From Parasphingorhabdus cellanae (GTDB taxonomy: Bacteria; Pseudomonadota; Alphaproteobacteria; Sphingomonadales; Sphingomonadaceae): a DNA stretch of 64,000 nt. Within the stretch, counting starts at the first letter, position 1, and each line of letters begins with the position of its first letter. The notes under the pieces are model-generated. The model was not told the origin of the DNA. It did not search any database and saw only the letters and a program-made list of their open reading frames with translations. Made by a program: the position numbers and the translations under genes. Location of the stretch: contig NZ_CP071794.1 of the NCBI RefSeq assembly GCF_017498565.1, forward strand, positions 930,001-994,000, in the 5' to 3' direction. Below, one piece after another: positions 1 to 9,348 of this stretch.

Positions 1-1
1 G

Positions 2-319
2 CACGGGTCCGGCGGTTACGGGATGCTTGTTGGGCCGGCAGCGAGCAAGGCAGAAGTCGAAGAATTTCGGAAGAAACTGATCGAGCGACCAACCAATTAT
101 ATAGCGCAGCCCACTTTGGCGCTGTCGACGGTGCCGATTTTCACAGAGAAGGGCCTGGCCCCGCGTCATGTTGATCTCCGGCCCTTTGTCTTGATGTCGC
201 CAGACCGAATTGACATCACAGCAGGCGGTTTGACCCGCGTCGCGATGTCCGAAGGATCTCTGGTCGTGAATTCAAGCCAAGGCGGAGGCACCAAGGACAC
301 CTGGGTGCTGGAGGAGTAG
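2..319 (+). CDS. Circularly permuted ATP-grasp protein, C-terminal end (partial)
   Basis: The reading frame is open from the window edge and begins with HGSGGYGM, a glycine-rich segment typical of the C-terminal ATP-binding part of type 2 circularly permuted ATP-grasp proteins (DUF404/DUF407). Only about 105 residues are present; most of the protein lies upstream. It ends a few bases before the alpha-E gene, whose ribosome site GGAGGAG overlaps this gene's end, so the two are one operon. ATP-grasp, alpha-E, transglutaminase and the Anbu protease are a known conserved set, which supports the call. In such operons the ATP-grasp protein is thought to make an amide bond, but the product is not established. 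Confidence 0.85.
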   Translation, partial: HGSGGYGMLVGPAASKAEVEEFRKKLIERPTNYIAQPTLALSTVPIFTEKGLAPRHVDLRPFVLMSPDRIDITAGGLTRVAMSEGSLVVNSSQGGGTKDTWVLEE

Positions 320-323
320 CGCA

Positions 324-1265
324 ATGCTAGGCAAAACTGCAGGCGGCCTCTTTTGGATGTTTCGGTATCTAGAACGTAGTGAGAATAACGCACGATTGTT
401 AGATGCCGGATTTCGTATTGCTTTAACCCGCTCGGCAAGCGCGTCCGAAGAATGGAAGTCGGTGCTCAAGACCGCTGGCTCGGTTACTGATTATGAGGCC
501 CTACATGGCACTTATGAATCGAAAAAAGTGATCGACTTTCTGCTCCGCGATCTCGCCAATCCCTCCAGTGTTATATCAATCATGAAAGCCGCACGGGACA
601 ATGCGCGGCTCGTCCGGACTGCACTTACGCGGGAAGTATGGGAAGCGACCAACGAAGGTTGGATCACACTCAAGGAATTGCTTGATCAACCGGTTCCGGA
701 GAAAGACCTACCTGATGCGCTCAGCATTATTCGCAAACAAAACGCTCTGGTTCGAGGAGCAACTCACGGAACGATGCTGCGCAACGACGGATTTCATTTT
801 ACGCAGCTTGGTACATTCATGGAACGGGCCGACAATACCGCGCGTATTTTGGACGTAAAATATTATCTGTTGTTACCTTCAATCGCCAAAATCGGATCAT
901 CACTAGACAATGTTCAATGGGAAACCATCTTGCGATCGGTATCCGCACAACGGGCCTATCGCTGGTTAAATGGTGATCAGATTAGCCCGGCCAATATCGC
1001 AGAGTTTCTCATCCTGCATCGGCAAATGCCCCGCTCGCTGGCTTATTGCGCACAGCAGGTCGATGAAAGTCTCGGTTTTTTACAGGAAGAATATGGTGTC
1101 GAACATGAATCCTGCCGCTTGGCCAACATGGTCCACCAGAAATTGAAAACAGGGCAGATTGGCGAGATTTTTGAAGAAGGGCTTCACGAATATATCGAAG
1201 GATTTTTATTCAACAACAGTAGCTTAGGCGCGCAAATTGAGCGTGATTACAGGTTTCAAGGATAA
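324..1265 (+). CDS. Alpha-E domain protein (DUF403)
   Basis: A 313-residue soluble, helix-rich protein that starts MLGKTAGGLFWMFRYLERSE, the usual opening of alpha-E (DUF403) proteins, and has the conserved FMERADNTARILD segment near residue 170. Length is normal for the family. A strong GGAGGAG site lies 8 bases upstream of the ATG. The stop is 2 bases before the transglutaminase start, so it is cotranscribed with its neighbours. The family is a regular partner of circularly permuted ATP-grasp proteins and of the Anbu peptidase; its biochemical role is unknown and may be scaffolding or catalysis in peptide tagging. Confidence 0.92.
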   Translation: MLGKTAGGLFWMFRYLERSENNARLLDAGFRIALTRSASASEEWKSVLKTAGSVTDYEALHGTYESKKVIDFLLRDLANPSSVISIMKAARDNARLVRTALTREVWEATNEGWITLKELLDQPVPEKDLPDALSIIRKQNALVRGATHGTMLRNDGFHFTQLGTFMERADNTARILDVKYYLLLPSIAKIGSSLDNVQWETILRSVSAQRAYRWLNGDQISPANIAEFLILHRQMPRSLAYCAQQVDESLGFLQEEYGVEHESCRLANMVHQKLKTGQIGEIFEEGLHEYIEGFLFNNSSLGAQIERDYRFQG

Positions 1266-1267
1266 TC

Positions 1268-2068
1268 ATGCAACTTCTGGTCAAACACAGCACGACTTAC
1301 ACATATGACGCCGCGGTGGCTTATGGTTTACAGCAGATCCGCCTGACACCTAAATCGAGCGACGGTCAAAATATTATCAGCTGGGATATGACTATTGAAG
1401 GCGGTAAGAAAGAGCTGCAATTTGCTGACCAGCATAATAATCAGGTTGACCTGATCAGCATCACCCCGGGCGGTGAACAGATCGTCATACGCTGTGAAGG
1501 CGAGGTAGAGGTCGACCAAAATAATGGCGTCATCGGACCGCATCGCGGGTTCATGCCTTTATGGGGTTTTCGGCAGCCTACGCCGTTAACGAAAGCTGGG
1601 CCGAAAATAGACGGTCTCCTGCAAATATTGAGAGAAGGGCATTCAGGCGAGATCGAAAGAGCGCATGCCTTGTCGGCTTTGATCATCGAAAAAATTCCAT
1701 ATGCGATTGGGAAAACCAATGCTGAAACAACCGCTGAGGAAGCGATTCAGGTAGGGGCTGGCGTTTGTCAGGACCACGCCCATATTTTCATTGCGGCAAT
1801 GCGCCTGCTTGGTCATCCCGCCCGTTATGTGTCCGGTTATCTGATGATGAACGACCGCGAAGATCAAGATGCAACTCATGCCTGGGCTGAGGCATATTTT
1901 GAAGGTGTAGGCTGGATTGGCTTTGATGTTTCCAACGGATATTCTCCGGATGAGCGCTATATCCGCGTCGCGACCGGTCTCGACTATCAAGAAGCATCCC
2001 CTGTGTCCGGTATGCGATACGGTGGCACTTCCGAAAATATGGTTGTTCAGCTGCAGGTTCAGCAGTAA
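1268..2068 (+). CDS. Transglutaminase-like cysteine protease family protein
   Basis: A 266-residue protein with an N-terminal beta-rich domain (about 1-80) followed by a transglutaminase-like core. The catalytic triad is visible: Cys167 in GAGVCQDHAH, His204 in ATHAWAEAYF and Asp220 in IGFDVSNG. No signal peptide is seen, so it should act in the cytoplasm. It is 2 bases from the alpha-E gene and 44 bases from the Anbu gene, with AAGGA before its ATG. In this operon type the enzyme is assumed to hydrolyse or transfer an amide bond made by the ATP-grasp partner; that role is inference from gene association. Confidence 0.93.
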   Translation: MQLLVKHSTTYTYDAAVAYGLQQIRLTPKSSDGQNIISWDMTIEGGKKELQFADQHNNQVDLISITPGGEQIVIRCEGEVEVDQNNGVIGPHRGFMPLWGFRQPTPLTKAGPKIDGLLQILREGHSGEIERAHALSALIIEKIPYAIGKTNAETTAEEAIQVGAGVCQDHAHIFIAAMRLLGHPARYVSGYLMMNDREDQDATHAWAEAYFEGVGWIGFDVSNGYSPDERYIRVATGLDYQEASPVSGMRYGGTSENMVVQLQVQQ

Positions 2069-2112
2069 GCAGTTCTTGCACACAAGTTGGTGCTGACAGG
2101 GATTACCAAATC

Positions 2113-2844
2113 ATGACATATTGCGTGGGACTTCGGCTCGACAAGGGTTTGGTATTCATGTCCGACACGCGCACAAACGCGGGTGTCGATGATATCGCTC
2201 AAGTCAAAAAAATGAACAGTTGGGAAGTCCCCGGGGAGCGTGTCATCACTTTGCTTTCGGCAGGGAATCTTGCGACCACTCAGGCCGTCGTCAGTGTTCT
2301 TGACGAGAGAACCAAAGCACCAAAAGATCGCGATCCTTCTATACTGACTGCGCCTTCCATGTTTCAAGTGGCCACGATCGTCGGTGATACGTTGCGGGAA
2401 CTGGTGCAAGCCCATACCGAAGCCGGCCCGGCATCAGAATCCGTTTTTGGCGCGACGTTAATCGTCGGCGGCCAGATAAAGGGCATGGAGCCGCGTCTGT
2501 TCCTGATCTACCCAGAGGGGAACTTCATTGAGGCCGGAGACGATAATCCATTTTTCCAAAGCGGAGAAACGAAATATGGCCGCCCGATTTTAGTTCGCGC
2601 GCTAAAACCTGACATGAGCTTTGAACAGGCAGTAAAGCTACTGTGTGTGTCGTTCGACTCCACAATCAGCGCGAATGCAGGAGTGGACTTGCCTATCGAT
2701 TTGCAGGTTTATGAAACGGACAGCTATGCGATCACGGAACAGCGCCGGATTGAAAAGGACGATCCCTATTTTAACGAGATATCCAAAGGCTGGAGCGAAG
2801 CTTTGGATATCGCATTTGCGACATTGCCCGATTTTGAGTTTTGA
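2113..2844 (+). CDS. Anbu proteasome-like peptidase
   Basis: A 243-residue protein starting MTYCVGLRLDKGLVFMSDTR, matching Anbu (ancestral beta subunit), a bacterial N-terminal-nucleophile hydrolase related to HslV and the 20S proteasome. Thr2 becomes the nucleophile after Met removal; the Asp of SDTRTN and the Lys in QVKKMN fit the active-site pattern. Known Anbu forms open-ended helical assemblies rather than closed rings. An AGGGA site precedes the start. It is the last gene of the ATP-grasp / alpha-E / transglutaminase operon, exactly the published Anbu context. Substrates are unknown. Confidence 0.92.
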   Translation: MTYCVGLRLDKGLVFMSDTRTNAGVDDIAQVKKMNSWEVPGERVITLLSAGNLATTQAVVSVLDERTKAPKDRDPSILTAPSMFQVATIVGDTLRELVQAHTEAGPASESVFGATLIVGGQIKGMEPRLFLIYPEGNFIEAGDDNPFFQSGETKYGRPILVRALKPDMSFEQAVKLLCVSFDSTISANAGVDLPIDLQVYETDSYAITEQRRIEKDDPYFNEISKGWSEALDIAFATLPDFEF

Positions 2845-2971
2845 TTGAAATTCGACTGTGCTGGAAGCAAATCTAAATTGAAAGTCCGATTGCCAATAAA
2901 TGGATGAATCCGTTGAGATCGAATTTCCGCTAACGGATCAAGAACCTGCGAAACCTAATCCCCTGCTGTCG

Positions 2972-2999
2972 GCAAAAAATAGCCCCGCCGAAGCGGGGC
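2972..2999 (-). terminator. Rho-independent terminator of the TonB receptor gene
   Basis: GCCCCGC (2982-2988), loop CGAA, GCGGGGC (2993-2999). Read on the minus strand the hairpin is followed by TATTTTTTG, a good U-tract. It lies 46 bases past the stop of the minus-strand TonB receptor. On the plus strand no U-tract follows, so it mainly serves the minus strand. Confidence 0.85.
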
Positions 3000-3044
3000 C
3001 AGAGGATGCCTTTTGGGAGGCATGAGTCATGCATGTCTGGATTA

Positions 3045-5291
3045 TCAAAAGCGGAAGCCGACTGTCGCGCCATATTGCCGCGGCGCGATAGCAGATCCGA
3101 AAGCGAATAGACCGGCTACCGGTAAGGCTGCGCTTAGTCCGCGACCGTCGGTGAGATTGCGGCCAAATACGCGCAGATATAGCTCGCTGTCATCGCTCAA
3201 CAGATGCGTATAAGTTATTGAAGCCGATAGATCGTCCTGTGACTGGTGCAGGCCGCGTGGATCATTCTGTCCGAAATCAGTCGATGCAGCGACAATCGTG
3301 GTTTGGTAAGAGCTTGTGGTGCTATATTTGGCGTTCAGGTCCAATGTCCCTGAATTTCCAACCGGCACTTCATAATTGCCTGCGATCGAGAAGGAGAAGT
3401 CGGGCGCGCGTCTGAGATCACGATCAGATGCGTCCTCACCGGGATCTTCAACCCCATCAAGATTCACATCGATGAAGAAATCATCATAAGACGCATCCAG
3501 CAAACCTAGAGAACTGGTGATTGTGAACCCTTCAAAAAGTTCCGCACGCATGTCGATTTCGGCACCAAAAATTGTGGCATTAGCAGCATTTAATGTCACC
3601 GTTTCCTGAGGATTTGGTGAGCCGGGTGGGGTCGCTTGAACGACATCTTCCTGCTTGTCATTATAGCGCGAGTAGAACGCGGCGACATTCAGTGTGACGC
3701 GGCCATCTGCGAAAGTCGATTTACCGCCCAGCTCAAAAGAGTCGACCGTTTCGGGATCGAAAGAGACGGCCACTGAAGACGGGCTGTTGGCTCGACCGTT
3801 AAACCCGCCAGCGCGGTAGCCGCGGGCGTAAGACGCATAGACCAACAGATCATCGGAGAAGCGATAATCCAGACTAACACGCGGAGTGAATTGACTCCAG
3901 TCATCTTCATTGGACAGATCTAGCAAAGGCCCAGGTCCAGCGAAAATGGAGCGAGTATATTCTTTCTCATCCTTCGAATAACGCGCACCGACGCTCAGAC
4001 GCAGTGCATCGGTCAGCGTAATATCAATATCTGCAAAAGCCGCATATGATTTGGTTTCGTGATCGGTTTCTGATGGCAGTCCAAAGCCATTGGGCAGTGT
4101 GGTTGTTTGCTGCAGTTGATATTCGTTGTTGAAATAGAATAATCCGAAAACCCCGCTAACATTATCGAAAAAATCACCCGCTAGTCTGAGTTCCTGACTG
4201 AATTGACGATATTGCTGCGCACGGCTTGTCGTGAAAAAGTCGATCGAAGTGGCGTCGAAATCCTGGATCACCAGTTCGTCAGAATCTTTCAGCGCGGTGA
4301 TGGATGTTAAAGTTAGGTCACCAAAACTGTAATTAATCTGCGCAGAAAACGCATCTTCGCCATAATCGATATCGCCCAAGACATTTCCAAAAACGGTATA
4401 AAGATCACGTCGCGTATTGAGATTGCACTGATTGGCAACCACCGGAATGCCGCAAATCGCTTCTCCGGTTTGGGATAGCGAGGCACTGGCAGGATCGCCG
4501 CCAATTTTTGTATGTTCTGCCGTCAGCAATATCTCAAGATCACTATTCGGCTCGATTAGGATTGTACCGCCTGCGTTGGTGATGCTATTGCTGCCAGTTC
4601 TCTGGTCGAGTGTTACGTTATTGTAGAAACCATCAAAATCGCGCTTGGAACCAAAGAGTTTCAAGCCGAAAATATCACCGTCGCCGATATTGAAGACGCC
4701 ATTAAATTCTTGCCGGCCATAATTGCCAAACGTCGCTTCCGCTCGCAAACCAAATTCTTTGGTAGGGCGAGAACGCCTGACGTTGATCACGCCGCCGATG
4801 GTATTACGGCCGAACAGCGTACCTTGCGGTCCGCGCAACACTTCAATCTGTTGAAAATCAAAGGCATTGGTCAATTGCGCGGTGTTGGTCCCAGTAAATA
4901 CGCCGTCAATCACGACGCCCACTGTAGGCTCAAAGCTTTTCTCGACATCTTCGAAACTGACACCACGCAGCGAAATTGCGCCTGCGCCTGGGCCGGCGGT
5001 CACGCCATCAATCACCAGGCTTGGGGATAGTGTTTCAAGGTCTTCGATATTCAGCGCGCCCTGCGCTCCCAATTGTTCTGGGCTCACAACTGTTACGGCA
5101 AGAGGAACGTCCTGCACCGACTCTGCATCACCTCTGAGGCGGCCGGTGACCACAATGATATTGTCTTCTTCATTCAACTCTTGATCAGATTGTTGAGCGA
5201 TGGCGGGGCTAGTCAACCCTAGACCTGCGATCAAACTCAACATTGTTGTCTGCATCAATTTCCCGTGCAGATTCATGCCGCCGTTTTCCAT
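3045..5291 (-). CDS. TonB-dependent outer-membrane receptor
   Basis: A 748-residue receptor: signal peptide ending SPAIAQ, TonB-box-like stretch DNIIVVTGR near residue 40, plug domain with VLRGPQGTLFGRNTIGG, and a beta barrel ending in the aromatic GATVGFRF. I chose the ATG at 5291 because AGGGAGAGG lies just upstream; a longer frame to 5351 has no such site. It diverges from the DUF3604 lipoprotein gene and a TetR regulator lies beyond that. The plug type is the broad sphingomonad group that imports organic substrates; the ligand cannot be read from sequence. Confidence 0.92.
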   Translation of the reverse strand: MENGGMNLHGKLMQTTMLSLIAGLGLTSPAIAQQSDQELNEEDNIIVVTGRLRGDAESVQDVPLAVTVVSPEQLGAQGALNIEDLETLSPSLVIDGVTAGPGAGAISLRGVSFEDVEKSFEPTVGVVIDGVFTGTNTAQLTNAFDFQQIEVLRGPQGTLFGRNTIGGVINVRRSRPTKEFGLRAEATFGNYGRQEFNGVFNIGDGDIFGLKLFGSKRDFDGFYNNVTLDQRTGSNSITNAGGTILIEPNSDLEILLTAEHTKIGGDPASASLSQTGEAICGIPVVANQCNLNTRRDLYTVFGNVLGDIDYGEDAFSAQINYSFGDLTLTSITALKDSDELVIQDFDATSIDFFTTSRAQQYRQFSQELRLAGDFFDNVSGVFGLFYFNNEYQLQQTTTLPNGFGLPSETDHETKSYAAFADIDITLTDALRLSVGARYSKDEKEYTRSIFAGPGPLLDLSNEDDWSQFTPRVSLDYRFSDDLLVYASYARGYRAGGFNGRANSPSSVAVSFDPETVDSFELGGKSTFADGRVTLNVAAFYSRYNDKQEDVVQATPPGSPNPQETVTLNAANATIFGAEIDMRAELFEGFTITSSLGLLDASYDDFFIDVNLDGVEDPGEDASDRDLRRAPDFSFSIAGNYEVPVGNSGTLDLNAKYSTTSSYQTTIVAASTDFGQNDPRGLHQSQDDLSASITYTHLLSDDSELYLRVFGRNLTDGRGLSAALPVAGLFAFGSAIAPRQYGATVGFRF

Positions 5292-5336
5292 GTGTTCCTC
5301 TCCCTGTAAACAGCCTATCGATTTTGGCTGTTTCAT

Positions 5337-5361
5337 TATATAACTAACCATTCATTTATAT
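5337..5361. promoter_or_regulatory. Candidate operator between TonB receptor and DUF3604 gene
   Basis: The AT-rich divergent intergenic region has an imperfect inverted repeat, ATATAA / TTATAT around CTAACCATTCA. A TetR-type repressor is encoded downstream of the DUF3604 gene, and such regulators often bind divergent promoters. The site is suggestive only. Confidence 0.25.
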
Positions 5362-5440
5362 GAGTATGATGTTCGTTCTACAGTCAAAACTGACAGTTTG
5401 GGCATCGCGGCGAAAATGACGCTGACGGGTTCGGGAGTAT

Positions 5441-7267
5441 ATGCAAATGCCAATCGGAGAAAATCTGCCTGTCTGGATGCTGGCTTCAGTGCTGGTTTTC
5501 ACTTTGGCATCTTGCCAAAATCCCGCTGCTGATGAGCAATCAACCACTGACTCAGGCGACCGCGTTGCAATGACCGATGTGCCGGAGCGGGTTTTTTGGG
5601 GAGACCTTCACGTCCACTCAAACCTGTCCTTTGATAGCAACAGCTTCGGCAATCAACATCTGGGCCCTGAGGATGCCTATCGCTTCGCACGCGGTGAAGA
5701 GGTGGTTGCATCGGGCGGCAAACGCGCCAAGCTCAGTCGGCCACTAGATTTCTTGATGGTCGCTGATCATGCTGAATATCTCGGCGTTTTGACCGCCTTA
5801 CAGGACGAAAATGAAGGACTGCTGTCCACCCCACTGGGAAAGCGCTGGAACGAATATCTGTCGGGCGGCGACGGTATGGGGCCGATCATGGATGAATATG
5901 TTGCTATGGTAACCGGCGTACAGCCCGTTGAAGTGCCCGATAAGAGTTTCAATAAAAGCGTCTGGCGTCATGTGATCGACTTGGCGGAACAGTTTAACAG
6001 TCCCGGGAAATTTACTGCCTTTGCTGGCTATGAATGGACTTCGATGCCGGGGGGACGGAACTTGCACCGGGTTGTGGTGTTCAAAGACGGTCCAGAAAAA
6101 ACAAAAGAAACCATTCCTTTTTCGGCGCTCGATAGCGATGACCCAGAAGACCTATGGGCCTATCTTGCGCAATATGAGCAATCCACCAAGGGTTCGGTGC
6201 TGGCTATTGCCCATAATGGAAACTTGTCCGGTGGCATCATGTTTGACGATCAGACATTGGATGGTAACCCTTTGACCGCCGAATATGCCAAGACACGAAG
6301 CCGCTGGGAACCGGTCTATGAGGTAACGCAGGTGAAGGGAGATGGCGAAGCCCATCCCTTGCTGTCCGCCGATGACAAATTTGCGGATTTCGAGACTTGG
6401 GACGAAACCGATATTTCTTTGACCCCCAAACCGGATGACCCGAACCGTGTTCGCGAAATGTTGAAAGGCGAATATGCGCGCAGCGGGCTAAAAAAGGGCC
6501 TGAAATATGATGATGAACTGGGCGCAAATCCCTATCAATTCGGTCTTATTGGTTCGACCGATTCCCACACGGCGTTAGCGACGGCTGATGACAATAACTT
6601 CTGGGGAAAATTCAAAGATTCCGAGCAATCCAGCACCCGGCTGAATAGCAAAATGGGCGGTGCGCTCTGGCCCAACGGCAAGCTGACGGCCTCCGGCTAT
6701 ACTGGCGTATGGGCGCGCGCCAATACTCGGGCGGAATTGTTCGACGCGATTCAGCGCCGCGAAGTTTACGCAACAACCGGGCCGAGAATAACCTTGCGGG
6801 TTTTTGCAGGCTGGAGCTTTGGCCAAGATGATCTCACTGCGAAGAACTTTGCAGCCAAGGGTTATATCGAGGGCGTGCCAATGGGTGGGCTATTGGAAAA
6901 AGCCACAGGCGGGAAAATACCGCGTTTTCTTATCAAGGCATTGAAGGACCCGGAAAGCGCAGATCTGGAGCGCGTGCAAATAATAAAAGGATGGCGACAA
7001 AGCGATGGCACTTTGCGAGAGCGAATTTATGATGTTGTACTGGCTGACCAAACAAGCGGTGGCGCGCAGCTTTCTGCCTATTGGGCGGACCCGTCTTTCG
7101 ATGCCAATGAAGGTGCCTTCTATTATATCCGGGTTTTGGAGGCGCCCAGCAAACGTTGGACGACCTATGACGCCGAGCGATATGGCTTGAAATTGCCACC
7201 AAATGTTCCACGCCTGAATCAGGAGCGCGCTTATAGCTCCCCGATCTGGTATCGCCCAAATAGCTGA
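5441..7267 (+). CDS. DUF3604 PHP-like metallo-phosphoesterase-fold lipoprotein
   Basis: A 608-residue protein with a lipoprotein-type leader (hydrophobic segment then LASC, Cys about residue 26), so it should sit in the envelope. The DUF3604 core shows PHP-like metal ligands in order: GDLHVHSNLSFDS near residue 52, MVADHAEYLG near 108, AIAHNGNLSGG near 257 and GSTDSHTALA near 370. ATG at 5447 is an alternative start better spaced from GGGAG. It diverges from a TonB receptor and is followed by a tetR gene, so it probably hydrolyses something that receptor imports. The family has no firm assigned substrate. Confidence 0.88.
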   Translation: MQMPIGENLPVWMLASVLVFTLASCQNPAADEQSTTDSGDRVAMTDVPERVFWGDLHVHSNLSFDSNSFGNQHLGPEDAYRFARGEEVVASGGKRAKLSRPLDFLMVADHAEYLGVLTALQDENEGLLSTPLGKRWNEYLSGGDGMGPIMDEYVAMVTGVQPVEVPDKSFNKSVWRHVIDLAEQFNSPGKFTAFAGYEWTSMPGGRNLHRVVVFKDGPEKTKETIPFSALDSDDPEDLWAYLAQYEQSTKGSVLAIAHNGNLSGGIMFDDQTLDGNPLTAEYAKTRSRWEPVYEVTQVKGDGEAHPLLSADDKFADFETWDETDISLTPKPDDPNRVREMLKGEYARSGLKKGLKYDDELGANPYQFGLIGSTDSHTALATADDNNFWGKFKDSEQSSTRLNSKMGGALWPNGKLTASGYTGVWARANTRAELFDAIQRREVYATTGPRITLRVFAGWSFGQDDLTAKNFAAKGYIEGVPMGGLLEKATGGKIPRFLIKALKDPESADLERVQIIKGWRQSDGTLRERIYDVVLADQTSGGAQLSAYWADPSFDANEGAFYYIRVLEAPSKRWTTYDAERYGLKLPPNVPRLNQERAYSSPIWYRPNS

Positions 7268-7364
7268 TATCGGCGATAAGCCGCGAATAGCATGGATAAG
7301 ATACCTGCCAAGACGCTTATTACAATCATTGACTGATTTTCTGACTGCGGCATAGGTTTTCGTT

Positions 7365-7991
7365 ATGGCAACACAACCAAAGAAGCCCATATTGGGGCGA
7401 CCATCAGGGAGTTCTGGAGAAGAAACCCGAAGCAGCCTTTTACAGGCTGCCGCCAAGCAGTTTAGCGAACGAGAATTTGCTGAAGTCAGCATGTCCCAAA
7501 TTGCCAAAGCGGCCGGACTGACCAGCGCAGCCATTTACAACCACTATAAGTCAAAAGATGATCTTTTTCAGGAGACTGTGAAAGCAATTATTTCCCGAAA
7601 TATTGAACTTTTGTCGGACGCAGCTGCTATAAAAGGAAATTGGAAGACCAAACTTTCAAACGTTCTAGATGCGACACTGATAACCCAGAGGAATGACTTA
7701 TGGAGTCCCCTTATTACCAGTACCGCGCAATTGAAAATGGCTCGAGAACCAGAAAAATTCGCAGAAATACTGGAGTTACGCAAGGCGTATAGCGCAATTT
7801 TTCAACAAATTATTGAAACTGCCATCACGCAAGGTGATCTTGAACCCGATACACCTGTCGCCATCATGGGTGACTTGTTGATGGCTCTCACTGCTAACGG
7901 AATTGGCGCGGTAATGGTTCACCGAACTTCCGAAGACGAAATTAGTCAGACAATTAGATGTTTCAAAGCTTTGATCAACATCGGTCATTAA
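7365..7991 (+). CDS. TetR/AcrR family transcriptional regulator
   Basis: A 208-residue regulator with an N-terminal TetR helix-turn-helix (about 20-65), including the signature SQIAKAAGLTSAAIYNHYKS followed by KDDLF. The C-terminal ligand-binding domain is divergent, so the inducer cannot be named. The gene is 97 bases downstream of the DUF3604 gene on the same strand and is the likely local regulator of that gene and of the divergent TonB receptor; this is inferred from position. Confidence 0.9.
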   Translation: MATQPKKPILGRPSGSSGEETRSSLLQAAAKQFSEREFAEVSMSQIAKAAGLTSAAIYNHYKSKDDLFQETVKAIISRNIELLSDAAAIKGNWKTKLSNVLDATLITQRNDLWSPLITSTAQLKMAREPEKFAEILELRKAYSAIFQQIIETAITQGDLEPDTPVAIMGDLLMALTANGIGAVMVHRTSEDEISQTIRCFKALINIGH

Positions 7992-8081
7992 CGCTGCTAG
8001 CTTTGGTCAATATTCATGTCTTCCATTATGGAATAGTATAACTATGCAATCGGCACCTTGCTTGTTTTGCCAGGCGCTCAA

Positions 8082-9242
8082 TCAAAAAAAGCTTAGCCAA
8101 GGCTTGTTACGTTTTTCCCGGTGCTTATAGGCCGCAAATGCCTTCGCAATCGGATAATGTATCAGTACGAGCGCGCCTGCGCCAATCCATATCCACAGGA
8201 CGCTATCCAAGCCGTAACGCTCGTCTTGGGTTGGTCCGAAGATCAGGAACAAAACCCAATAGGCCGCCAACAGAACATACAGATGCAAGACATAGATGAA
8301 CATTGGAATGGAACCGAAGGTCTGCATAAGATCCAGCACGGAGTTTTGCTTTTTGACGGACTCGAACCATGCCAGCAACGGCAAGCCGAAGCCTAAGGTG
8401 AACAATATATAGTCAAGCGACGGAGGGTATTTTGTGAAATTGATAAACGACATGACGGTCTCGATACCCGTGTCTTGCACTTCCCACGGAAGCGTTTCAC
8501 CGTAGATGTTAAACCCTCGCAGGGTAAGCAGGAGTACCAGACATGCGACACCTATGCCTACGAGCATGCGCTGGCGCGTGAGTGCTTTCGTTGATTGCGC
8601 GAAAAGCGGGCCTGCGAAATAGCCCAAGAGAATGACGCCAAACCATGGCAGGCTCGGATAGGACAGGCTTACAGTAAGCGGACCCACCTGCCCCAACTCA
8701 CCGCCATCGTGAAGGATTGCCCAAGGTATATATGCCAAGTCGCCGGGTTCGAAGTCGATTGGCACCAGGAAATTATGTCCGAGCACAATCAGGAAACCCA
8801 AGGCTCCGATCACCCAGTAATTAAAGCGGCACGCAACCGACAATGCAATCATGCAAAGCCCGATGGCCCAAAGGACCTGTAGGAACAGATATTTTGGGAA
8901 ACTGTCGGCCCAGACGAGGTAATAAAGCACAAGCTCAATTAATATGATGACTAGGCCCCGCGTGAATAAAAACCTAGATGGCGAGCGAAATTCGCCCTCT
9001 TTTGCGTGCGCGTATAGCCATGCCGAGAGCCCAGCCAGAAAAATGAAAATGGGCGCACAGAAATGCGTCAAGATGCGCGTAAAAAACAGATCGGGCTCAA
9101 TCGTATCAGCGATCGGATCACCTGTGCGTACGTGCATGTAAAACCGCTCGCGCACATGATCCAACATCATCAGGATGATGACCAGGCCTCGCATGATATC
9201 AATGGAGGCGATGCGTGATGATGGCATGGGCTCGTTGGTCAT
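8082..9242 (-). CDS. DUF1624 (HGSNAT-like) multi-pass membrane protein
   Basis: A 386-residue protein with about ten hydrophobic segments. The first carries SIDIMRGLVIILMMLDHVRE, the pattern of DUF1624 proteins related to heparan-alpha-glucosaminide N-acetyltransferase; the Asp-His pair in MLDHVRE is the usual conserved spot. Family members are inner-membrane acyltransferase-like proteins of mostly unknown substrate. It appears to be a single-gene unit between the TetR gene and the DUF3526 ABC operon. The ribosome site is weak. Confidence 0.88.
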   Translation of the reverse strand: MTNEPMPSSRIASIDIMRGLVIILMMLDHVRERFYMHVRTGDPIADTIEPDLFFTRILTHFCAPIFIFLAGLSAWLYAHAKEGEFRSPSRFLFTRGLVIILIELVLYYLVWADSFPKYLFLQVLWAIGLCMIALSVACRFNYWVIGALGFLIVLGHNFLVPIDFEPGDLAYIPWAILHDGGELGQVGPLTVSLSYPSLPWFGVILLGYFAGPLFAQSTKALTRQRMLVGIGVACLVLLLTLRGFNIYGETLPWEVQDTGIETVMSFINFTKYPPSLDYILFTLGFGLPLLAWFESVKKQNSVLDLMQTFGSIPMFIYVLHLYVLLAAYWVLFLIFGPTQDERYGLDSVLWIWIGAGALVLIHYPIAKAFAAYKHREKRNKPWLSFF

Positions 9243-9348
9243 GGTCTAATTCTCACTGAAAAAATCACACTCGTACTCACCCGATTCAATGGCAATTTTG
9301 TTGCAGATCAACAGCCAAAAAAGTCCTGATATCGTGACATCATAATTT

